From Tetradesmus obliquus (Eukaryota > Chlorophyta > Chlorophyceae > Sphaeropleales > Scenedesmaceae), in NCBI GenBank assembly GCA_030272155.1, contig CP126197.1, positions 1,178,001 through 1,242,000 of the forward strand: a DNA stretch of 64,000 bases, read 5' to 3'. A model generated the notes under the pieces. The model saw only the letters and a list, made by a program, of their open reading frames with translations, had not been told where the DNA came from and ran no database searches. Shown in pieces: positions 12,108 to 21,931 of this stretch. Numbering within the stretch: the stretch's first letter is position 1; each line of letters starts with the position of its first letter. Position numbers and translations under genes: made by a program.

Positions 12108-13007
12108 AAAGGCTGGCCTTGCAAGGCAGCAGCAGCTGCTGCTGCTGCTGCTAGCACCACTTGCAGCGCTGGAAGTTTGACACACACATGTGCTGTATGA
12201 TATGACAACGTGCCCTGATGTGGCACAAGGCTAAGGTTGCTGCACAGGGATTGGGCACAGTGCTGCAGTGTGAGTTGCTCTGGTGACTGGGCCATACCAG
12301 CGCATACTGTTTGAAACACTATCCTCCAGTGCATGCATGCAGTCACTGTATGGTGTGGAGCATGCTAGCACGGTGCTACTCCAGCTGGTCACATGCTTGG
12401 TGTGGAGCATGCTCTGTGCACTTCACAGCACAACTGCTGCTGGAGCAGCAGCGTGCCAGGCACTTGTATGATGTTGGCATGTTTGCTGATTACAAAGATT
12501 TATTGATCTTTCTCAGATAAGTCGCAGCTGACTTGTGCATCATCGGCAGATTTGATGTTGGGCTGGTGTTCCAATGTTCAGGTTGTAGCAGTGCCTTATT
12601 CAGCACAGTGTGCACCACAGCGTTTATGTGCTCGCCTTACGAAGCTGTAACACGTTGCATTACCTATGCTTATGAAGCTGTCAAGGCGCCGCAGATGCTT
12701 CAAAGAGGGGGTGAACAGCACATGTGACCTACCCATCTCAAAGATAGGCCTGTGACATCCAAAACAACAGCTGTAGATGCTTACATCCATAATTTAGAGG
12801 TTAAATGCGTCTTTCATGCAACACATTCGTACTTCTTTTACTTGTTCAGTGTGCTGCACTCCGCACTCGACCAGCCCTTGCGCCCGCCTGAGCAGAAACC
12901 ACGTTCACTCTGCTGACTTGACGCGCGCAGCTACAGTCTTCAAATAAGTATAACTCGAAGCACAATAAGGAGCTGCAAACCGCTGCCCGCTGCTTCTGGC
13001 AGCGCGG

Positions 13008-13041
<34 letters not shown>

Positions 13042-13046
13042 CAGCC
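12108..13046. other. intergenic between array and Pol III subunit gene
   Basis: 12110-12480 is the duplicated 3' flank of copy C. The rest is less CAG-rich and presumably holds the promoter and 5' UTR of the downstream gene. A (CAG)n run at 13010-13041 sits just upstream of its ATG. No further gene is supported. Confidence 0.4.
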
Positions 13047-14302
13047 ATGATCACCTACTGTCCTACCTGCTCGAACATGCTTCTAGGTAGGTACTCTTTG
13101 GAAGCAGTACAGCCCTGCAAAGCATGTGTTGTAGGTTCTTGAAGCAGTTGCTAGTGAGCATTGTGGACTTCAGCTTGTCCTGCAAGCAGCATCAGGCAAG
13201 CAGGCTGCAGCTAAGCAAGCTGGACATGCTCACCTGTTGCTGCTGATGCTTCTGTGCCATGCAGTGGAGCTTAGTGACTTCACAAAGGAGCTGAGGTACT
13301 GCTGCCAGACCTGCCCATATGTATACAAGATAGACCGCAAGGTGTGTTGACAGCAGGCTGCAGGAGCAGCAGTGGCATGGCAGTGCTCTGGCAGTAGTAG
13401 CAGCAGCAACAGCACAGAGAGTAGCACAATGTAGCGCCACCTTACCGGCATCTTGCAGCTCGAGTCTGCATCTCAAGGGTGCTGGCATGGTCAGCTACTA
13501 CGTAGGTCTGCACTTACCAGCAACAGCCTGCTACTGCAGCAGGGGACTCTGTGCACAGCAAGCATCCCCACCATGCCCTTGGGCACACATGGCAATAACC
13601 ATCGCTCCACCTGGTGTCTCGTGTGGTTGATGTTGCTGCTGCTGTGCTTTCCGCTTTGCTGCTGCTGCCAGGTGTCCAAGCATGCCAAGCTAGCCAAGAA
13701 GCAGGTGGATGATGTGCTGGGAGGGGATGAGGCGTGGAAGAACGTGCAGAAGACAGAGGGTGAGCAGGAACAGCAGCAGCAGCAGCACCCGCAGCACCCG
13801 TAGCCTCAGCAGCAGCAGCAGCCTCAGCAGCAGCAGCAGCAGCCTCAGCAGCAGCAGCACCAGGAACTGGAGCAGAAGCAGACGATGGGAAGGACAGACT
13901 GTGGCTGTGGTTACAACGGCAGGCCAGCCCAAGAAGCAGTCTGGCATGCACTGTGCTGTCTTACAGTGCTTGCAGGAAAGCAGCTGGGCATGCACTGTCA
14001 GGCAATATGTCCCAGCATGGCGGATGGAGTCACTGCTGCGGCTGTAGCAGAACTATCCATGCATGCTTTGTGCTTCCTGCTTCTTCGATAACGCCGCACA
14101 TGCAACACAGCCTACACGCTTGACACTGCCTGCTGCCCGCTTCTGCTGTGTGGCCTGCTGTGTCATGTTTGCTGCAGTGAACTGCCCCTCCTGCTCCCAT
14201 GGCTACGCCTACTTTATGGAGGTGCAAACTCGCTCAGCAGACGAGCCAGCGACCATCTTCTACAAGTGCGTGGACTGTGGATACCGCTGGAAGGAGGGCT
14301 AG
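13047..14302 (+). CDS. RPC10: DNA-directed RNA polymerase III subunit RPC10 (C11-type)
   Basis: Exons 13047-13086, 13265-13341, 13672-13759 and 14178-14302 join in phase to 109 aa, against 108 aa for the human protein. The N-terminal zinc ribbon starts MITYCPTCSNMLL and continues with CCQTCPYVYKIDRK. The linker has VDDVLGGDEAWKNV. The C-terminal TFIIS-like ribbon has CPSCSHGYAYFMEV, QTRSADEPATIFYKC and CGYRWKEG. QTRSADEP carries the acidic Asp-Glu pair needed for RNA cleavage in this family. The subunit supports transcript cleavage, termination and reinitiation by Pol III in the nucleus. Introns are gtaggt, gtgtgt and gtgagc type. Intron 3 carries a long CAG-rich stretch (13769-13862). All key cysteines are present and it looks functional. 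Confidence 0.95.
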
Positions 14303-14440
14303 GCACTTTACTTGAACAAAGCAGGCTGCAGAGGCGTTTGTCATGGTTTCAGCTGCAGCAGGGCTCAGCAGGCAAGATGCTACATTGTTCTTGGAATGTG
14401 CTGACCGCAGCAGCTGCTGCCTCTGGAAGGAGGGCTAGGC
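14288..14440 (+). repeat. duplicated end of the RPC10 last exon
   Basis: The terminal coding stretch with the stop (tggaaggagggctaggca, from 14288) recurs at about 14424, and both are followed by acaaagcag. Spacing is about 136 bp. The second copy lies in the 3' UTR or spacer. Confidence 0.6.
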
Positions 14441-15655
14441 AGCCAACAAAGCAGTGCTGCTTGGCTTCTCGCTGCATGGCACAGCAGCGATTTAAGCTGT
14501 GGTTGCAGCTGGGCGAAGCAGGCCAGCCGGCAGCCATGTGTTGGTAGTTGTCAGCCGTGGCTGATCCCGCAGCGGCAGGCAGGCTTGCGGCCGTTTTGCA
14601 TGGGCAGTCGTCGCAACTGGTTGCAGCAGGGGCTTGGGAATCTGCCGATGTTGTGTGATGATGCTGTACAGCAGCAGCAGTACAGCACACATGTGTGCAA
14701 CTTGCCTGCAACTTGAAGGGCGGGCCCTGGCGCGCTGTGGCCATAATTGGAATGATGCCGGCTGGTTCCAGCGCCGCACGCCATCACAGCAGTCAAATGG
14801 CCTTATTGGTGATGGTGGGTTCACCTTATTGTCATACGGCAGCAGCGGCACTATCCCATGGAGCCAGAATGGTTTGGTGTGTTGTGTGCTGTTTCTTGCT
14901 ACTTGTGGGGCAGCAGGGTGCGGTTCAGCAGCGTTGCCTTCCCTAACAGCAGCGTGTTGCATCTCATTATGCTACAACTATGGCTTCACTTGCGCCTCTG
15001 CTCAGTATGCTTCATCTGGAGGTGTGCATGGCGCTTGCAAGCGTCACCTTTGTGATCAAGTGGCATGCATGCTCCATACTACCTGGCTATCACCTGCTTG
15101 GGGATCCGCTTAGGTTGCATTGATTGTGTTGTTTGATCTCTTGCCGGCTTGCAGTTCCAGCGATGTGTGCTGAGTTCCGCACAGCTTTGCTGATGACCAA
15201 GGCCAGGCACGCCCTGTCACCGCACAGTGACAATAGCTAAAGACCGGGACCCTTGCGCAGCCGATTGCGCTGTCAAGCAAATGGTTGGCTTGATGAGTTT
15301 CATGTGTTCAGCTTCAAACCGTCTAATATGGAAGCACATGTAAATGCCGTCTCCATCTTCAGCCACGGTTCATACTCGCCAGCACTCTGTAGTTGCCTCT
15401 GTGAAACAAACACCTCTGATGCTTAGTTTTTGGTTGAAGGATATAGCAAGGACGGATGCTGGGAGCCGTGCTGCCTAACTAAAAAGGCGCGGCAACGCAT
15501 CCTAATCTTACATCGGCCTTGCACTGAACAATACCTCGACTGAAAGGATAAAGTGTATGAGCTGGTTCTTTTGAAGTGCTCGGCAGCGGGTGTAGCGACT
15601 TTTGCCGCAAAGTACCAGTCAGCAGTCCCTGACAGCTGCTGGCAGGCAACACACA
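14303..15655. other. intergenic, possible unrecognised exon near 14.7-15.0 kb
   Basis: About 14730-14890 reads open on the plus strand with a non-repetitive composition (DAGWFQRRTPSQQ, LLSYGSSGTIPWSQN), faintly like a beta-prism lectin repeat. I could not join it to other exons in phase. The remainder up to 15655 is presumed promoter and 5' UTR of the GH16 gene; I see nothing definite in it. Confidence 0.2.
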
Positions 15656-18600
15656 ATGGCTCCTGGGCGGGAGCACTTGATGCTTCTGCTTTTGGCAGCC
15701 CTAACAACATGTGCTGCTGGACAAGCCCCGATAACACCGACGGGGGGCTACCTTGGCTGCTTCAACCTGTCGCAGCTGCAGGTCGACAGTGCAAAGGTAA
15801 GCACAGGTGCTGCACCATCAGGCTGCTGCATTTGATGTTCATCCACATCACAGCAGAGAAGACAGTTAGCAGCAGATGCTCAGGAACATGCTTAACTAGA
15901 ACACCCCTGCTGGCAATGTGGCCCCCAACCATCACGCATGAGCTGAGCATCACCGCCTGCTGCCTTGCCCGCTGCTGCCTCACGTGTCCTGCAACAGCAC
16001 GCCAAGTTCTCCAGCTCAACCATCAGCAAGTGCATGCCCTTCTGCAACAGCGAGCAGCACACCATGCATGTTGTCAGCCACGCGTTCGACTGCTGGTGCA
16101 TGACGCTCATCCCTGATGAGTCAGCAAGGCTGCCAGCCACTGCCTGCAGCAGCGGTGGCAATGGGGTGGCAGTGTTCTACCGCTTCAAGGGTGAGAAATC
16201 ATGACTCAACGATGCAGCGACAGCCTGTCTAAAGTGATTGGAGATGGCAGCAACTGTGCAGCAACGGCGCTGCCAGCAGCACGCATGCTACAGGCTGCTC
16301 ATTAATTGAGTGATAACTCACTGCGCGATGGTTTGTTTCTTTCAGCGGCAGTATCTGCGGCAGCGGTTGACGACCTGCAGCTTGCAGGAAAGCCATGCTT
16401 GCACAGCATGCAGCAGCAACCAGTTGCCAACTGCAGCATGCTTGCACAGCATGCAGCAGCAACAAGTTGCGGCAGCTCACACCCTCCCATGCATGACATG
16501 GACTGTTCAACGCCGGCCTGCGACTTGCGCTGCGCTGCAACCTCACTTCTGTTGCAGAAGCAAACAAGCAGATGTGCAGGCTGGCTCCTGTGGCCCTCAA
16601 GAAGGATAGCTTCGACATCCACTACAATGAGCACCATGCCAGCTTTGTTGATAATGACAGCGGCACACCAGAGATGATCCTTGAGCAGCAGGGGCCTGAC
16701 GGCATACGGCTGGCCACAAATGACGGCATGCACCTGTATGGGCAGTTCCAGGTCACCGCCAAGATTGCAGGAGCCTCTGGCGTTGTGACAGCGTTTTATG
16801 TGAGTGCGCCGCACCGCTGCATTGTTTGCTGCTTCTTGGTGAAATGGAACATGTGTTGTACAGCAGGCTGCAGGAATGCCTGAAAGTGACCTGCACGGGC
16901 TTGAAGATTTGAGCTGCATGCTTTTCCTGCAAGGCATTTGATCTGTCTGTTACCGTGTCCAATCAGAATAGGTTACTTACAGTAGGGCCTACGTAACATC
17001 TAACAGCCACACATTACTGTGTGTAAGGGGGTGACGGGGTGAAGGTATGCTGTAACCAAGGCTGTGTGCCAGAAGCTGCCTGGGCACCCAGGCCCAGCAG
17101 ATACCACGCATGCAGTGCAGCAGTGCTGCCACTGCAGCCGCACACATACCAACTGCCCCACCATACCTCACCAGACTAAGACACCACACCCAGCCTTGCC
17201 GCTGTTGCCAGAGGGAGGGAGGGAGGGCAAAACTACAAAAGCAGCACACGAACGATTGTGCTGCAATGAAAAGCAAGCAGTGTTTTATGAACTGCTGCGA
17301 CCTTACATACTCACACGACGCAACTAGGGTAACAATGACAATAACATGTGCACTACCACACAGATCCATCAGGATATGGTTGTGCCACATCCTACACAAT
17401 CACAATGCACGCCTAGGAGGCGCGAATCTGCACTTCTTGCATGACAGTGTGGTGACAGCAGCTGTGCAATGGCATGCAGTGCTGCTGTTACTGTTGCGCT
17501 GATACACTTCACAACCTGCCGGCTGCGCCTGCAGGTGCGCAGCACAGACACGTATACACTGGCCAACAAGGACTCGCCTTTCCACGAGATTGACATCGGT
17601 GAGACAGCAGCCGAATTGCAAATGCGCGCCAGTGTCTCCTTGTTGACGCGAGTCAGCACTGCTTCCTGCAGCAATGCTTGAGCAGGTGGTAGCTGCCTCA
17701 TCCAGTACCCTTTGCCACAAAGGTTTAATCGATTACTGGAGGACCGCCTTCCGCCCAGCCACCTCACATCGCCTACCTGTCTACCCAACTCCTGATCTGT
17801 GCTGTGTTGCGCTGTGGAACCCACTGCAGAGTTCTTGAACGGCAACCCCGCCCCCCAAAACAGCATCTGGCTCAATTCCTACAAGAACGGCATCTCTGGC
17901 GGCGAGACGCTGGTCAAACCTGCTGACTACCAAGCGCTGCTGGGGCTGGTGCCTGGCCAGACTGCAGAGAACACCTTCATCACGTATGGCTTCAACTGGC
18001 AGCCGGATTATGTGATGTGGTCGCTGAACGGCAAGGCGCTGCAGAAGCGGCTGTACGGACAGTGAGTGGCGGCATACGCTCTGTACATGCCAGAAGTTGC
18101 AGGTGCTTTTATGTTGGTTCTTTAGGTGGCAGGAGGTGTGCAGGGACAGAAGAGGCTGCATAAGCCGTGAACGCTCCTGTTGTGCTGCTATGATACTGCT
18201 TCAACGTGCTGCTGTTTCTGCAAACGATGCGATCTTGTGTCTGCCTGCTGCCGCGCCTTGCAGGAACATCACGTGGACTGAGATGGACGGCAGGTCGTAT
18301 TGGTGAGTGGCACTGCCGGCTGTGTCCTATTGGCAGCTGTCCTGCAGGCAGTCAATGAGGCAGAGATGTCATGATAACCGAAGTGGAAGTATCTGTATGG
18401 CTGTGAAGTCGAACCTTGCATGCACTGCGGCTGCTTGATTGGCAGTGGCTGCTCGGCAAGCGCTTGACGTCAACTGCTTCCCCCACTGCCACCCACTTTC
18501 CGTCGCAACTCCACTGTGTGTTGCCGCTGCCAGGCGCTCGTACCGCCCTCCCTCAGCTGCCAGCCACATCACCTTCAGCATGTGGAGCGATGGTGACCAG

Positions 18601-20807
18601 ACGCGTGCCTTTGGTGGCAAGCTTGACCTGTCAAAGTCGCCCTACCGCAGCCGCTTCACTGGCATGAAGCGCATCCTGTGTGATGAGCCGCTGCCGTCAG
18701 AACCTGCTGCAGCAGCTGCTGCGCTGGGCCCGGCCTGGCTGTTTGGCAGCAGCAGCAGCAGCAGCAGCAGCGGCGGCGGCAGCTCCAGCCCCAGCAGCAG
18801 CAGCAGCAGCAGCAGTGCGGTCAGGCTGCCAGAGGTGCTGGGAGCAGCAGGCAAGACCCTAACAACAGCTCAGGTGTCAGCGGCAGCAGCAGCAGCAGGT
18901 GCAGCAGACGTGTTATGTCTGGAGAAGTGGAAGGGGCAGGTCAGTGGGAGCTCCCTGGGCTTCTCCCGTGTAGCAGCATACCCCTGCAGTAGCTCCAGTA
19001 CTATCTGGGTGTTTGACCGGTCAACGGGCCTGCTGCGCGACAGCAGTACCCCTGGCAGCTGCCTATCACAGGTCGGGTACGATCCAGCAATTGCACCATG
19101 CAGCCATGCCGCAGCAGCAGCAACAGTGACAGAGGCAGCGGCAGCGGCCACCGCAGGGCAGGCGCCGCCCGAGCAACAGTGGCATTTGACAAGGGAAGGC
19201 AAGCTGCGGAGTGCCAGCGGGCTGTGTGTTGGCATGGGCGGCCTGCAAAGCAGGCCATATCTTACGAATGTGATGTGTGGCTCTAGCCAGGAGTTGGTGT
19301 GGAAGGCAGGAGGTGAGTCCCCTGGTGCACTGCTTGTGCATTGCTTGTGCACTGTTGTATATTACTAATGTGACGTGTGGCTCTAGCCAGGAGTTGGTGT
19401 GGAAGGCGGGAGGTGAGGCCCCTGGTGTATAGCTGCTACCCGCTCTACCTGCTGCGCTTGATGACACGCTACTGGTGTTTGCAGGCTGTGTACAGCTTGC
19501 GCAAGAGCAGTATAAGCGGTGCCTGTGTCGCATCACGCATGCACGTGTGCAGTGCAGAGAACAGGAGGATGTGCTGGCAGCTGCCTTTGCTTGCAGCTCA
19601 GCTGCTTACTGCAAGCAAGTGCTAGAGTGCTCACTGGCGTCTTCCCATGCTGTTTGCTGCCTGCAGAAGCCAATGTGCTGAGCTACCTGGCTACTGCCAA
19701 GCCTCTAGTAACCTCCGCACACGAGGCAACAGGCTTCTGCCTGCACCCCTCCAGCCGCGGCCCTTTGCTTGTCAAGCCATGCCTGCCGTCTGCTGCTGCC
19801 AACCCCAACTGGAAGTTTGACCCCAGCAGCAGCCAGATTCTGCTGAAAGGCAGCCGCAGCCCCACCCTGTGCCTCTCAGGCAGTGCAAGTGAGGAGGGAG
19901 TGGCAGTGGCAGTGGCAGTGGCAGCGTGTGCAGCTGGAGCCAAGGAGCAGCAGTGGCAGCTGAGTGCTGCGAGGCATCTGCGCAGTGCAGGAGGAGTGTG
20001 CTTGGGGCTGGGTGCGTCAGGGGAGGTGGCGGCAGTGGCATGTGGCAGTGCAACTGAGGCTGTCTGGTCCTTTGGAGGTAAGTGCGAGATGCGAGCGTCG
20101 GCAGACTGTGGCTAATTGCAAGGCAGCGGCAGTGCTGCGCGCGAGCTGAATGACAGCTGCATGTGCTTGGTGCATGCCTCACAATCCATGTGTTGAAAAA
20201 CGGAGGGCACGTGGTTGCATATACGCAGTCTAGCAATGCACTCGGCTGCATCCTTTTTGCTGTTTGTGGCCTCATACAGATGCATGGCTTATGCAAGTGC
20301 ACAAGCTCATTGTGTTGCTGCTCGCTCTGAATACATGCAGGCGACTCGCCTCTGCATTCACTCAACCCAGACAGGACCCTAACTCAAGCAAATGGCCAGC
20401 ACACCACACCACTGGCTGTCAGCCTCGACACGTCCCCTGCAGCTGTCTCTGCAGCACTGGCCCTCAAGCCTGCCAGCAGCAGCAGCAGCAGGAACGCCAT
20501 CAGCTGGACGTTCAACGAGACGTATGCCGGCTCCGGCGTCGGGCAGCTGGCCGCTGCTGCAACGCACGCAGCAGGAGGCCATGCCGGCATGTGCATGACG
20601 AGCCGCGATGACGTGCAGGCCGTGCAGCTGTCTCCCTGCCAGCGCAAGGGCCAGGCGCTGTTTAAGGCACAGCTGTGGATGTGGTTTGGCGGGCAGCTGA
20701 AGAACTCTGGTGACGGCAAGTGCCTGGCGCAGGGGCCTGGGGGCCAGCTGCGGCCGGTGTCGTGCCCGGCTGTGAAGGAGGCTGACAAGCTGCTGTGGGC
20801 TCTGTGA
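15656..20807 (+). CDS. secreted WSC - GH16 - ricin-B-like lectin protein
   Basis: Nine exons join in phase to about 855 aa: 15656-15796, 15998-16190, 16558-16799, 17535-17598, 17830-18061, 18264-18302, 18534-19312, 19667-20077 and 20341-20807. Residues 1-22 form a signal peptide (LMLLLLAALTTCAAG). A WSC domain follows at about 30-110 (GGYLGCF, CMPFCN, FDCWCM). The GH16 beta-jelly-roll covers about 112-350. Its catalytic HEIDIEF motif (E210, D212, E214) is split by intron 4. Downstream FNWQPDYVMWSLNG and MWSDGDQT are typical of the family. After a Ser-rich linker come ricin-B/CBM13-like segments with EQQWHL, NPNWKF and EQQWQL. GH16 enzymes hydrolyse or transglycosylate beta-glucans and related wall polymers; with two carbohydrate-binding modules, a cell-wall role is likely. 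The exact substrate cannot be told. Confidence 0.88.
19255..19430 (+). repeat. tandem copy of exon 7 end plus 5' splice site (GH16 gene)
   Basis: The last ~55 bases of exon 7, with the donor and first intron bases (ctctagccaggagttggtgt, ggaaggcaggaggtgag), recur 100 bp downstream (donors at 19313 and 19413). The second copy lies inside the intron and keeps a functional-looking GTGAG donor. Confidence 0.75.
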
Positions 20808-20917
20808 GTTGCGGCGGAATTGGTTGGCACTGATAGTTGCTTGGATATGGTCATGTTTTGCGTGTCTGCTGCCAAGCTGCTGTGAGAGAGGCTGACAAGC
20901 TGCTGTGGGCTCTGTGA
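20778..20917 (+). repeat. duplicated stop-codon end of the GH16 gene
   Basis: The terminal coding sequence ggctgacaagctgctgtggg followed by ctctgtga occurs at 20781-20807 and again at 20890-20917, about 110 bp apart. The second copy is in the 3' UTR. Confidence 0.7.
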
Positions 20918-21931
20918 TGTTTGGCGCAGGGGAGGGTGTTGATGATTGCTTGGCAGTGATCCTTGTTTCGGAAGTGCTGAACAGCAGCATACCTGGTGGT
21001 TTTGGGCCAGCCGCTACACAACAGCAAGATGTGCAAGTACATGTACAACCATGTACATGGTTGGATGATGTCTGTACATGCCCAGCGCTGAGAGGGCAGG
21101 TTGCTTTGTGAACAGCGTAGCACGGCTACGTCTCTTCCAGCAGAAAGGCTGTTGCTTGATCATGATATTGATCAGCATTCAGATGTGGTGTACATTGAAA
21201 TCTAGCATTGTATGTGGGGGGCAGATTGAACACAAAAAGAACTACGAGTAGAGCTCGTACGTTGATACACAGCCAGTTGCAGTGGCCATACAATGGCCCT
21301 TGCCTGAAGCTGAGGTCACCAATGGTTGCAGAGTTGAGACTCCCTAGTGCATTGCGCTGAAAGCTGCGCATTCAGTTGGCCACCTCCTGTATAGGGCGTT
21401 GTGGCGTGATGAGGCTGCTGGTGAGGCACTGCCTCTCGCTCCCGGCAATTGGGTTCGCTCAATTGTGCTGTGTGTGGCGAGCCAGTAGGATTTCGCCCCC
21501 CCTGGTAACAACAAAGCTGCGCATTCAGTTGGCCATGCCCTAACCAAGGTGCACTTGAAACTATCAATATTGTCCATTACAGTTGTGAACCCTGCACACG
21601 TGATCATATCCTGTACGAGAATATTCTCGTATTAATGCGTGTAAGATGTCTGCAAGACAGGTTCCTTTGCAACCAAGCAGCACTTCGGTAGATCACATAC
21701 GCAGCAACAAGGAACAGTGCTGTTATCTACCGACAATACAGGAACAAGACATCGGCTGTGTGATCACAGCACAGATCGGGTCAGGCTGACTGCTAACACG
21801 ATGGCAGTGTGATGATGCTGATTAGGAGCGTCATGATTAACACCACAGGAAGCCTCTACACAACAAACACGCAAGCTGCCACGTAAACCCTCAAACCAGC
21901 ACCCAAAGATGAGCTCAAGCAAAGCTCCAGC
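20808..21931. other. convergent intergenic region
   Basis: This lies between the ends of the plus-strand GH16 gene and the minus-strand giant gene. It contains the duplicated gene end noted above and a complete short dispersed element at 21383-21512. No gene is supported. Confidence 0.5.
21383..21512 (-). mobile_element. SINE-like 130-bp element with 23-bp target-site duplication
   Basis: A 23-bp direct repeat (core agctgcgcattcagttggcc) flanks this stretch at 21360-21382 and 21513-21535. The insert carries gtgaggcactgcctctcgct and gagccagtaggatttcgccc, also found at 4489-4607 and in part at 790-850. A long target-site duplication and no coding capacity fit non-autonomous target-primed retroposition. 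Orientation is assigned from the putative B-box-like ggcgaaatcc and is uncertain. Confidence 0.7.
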
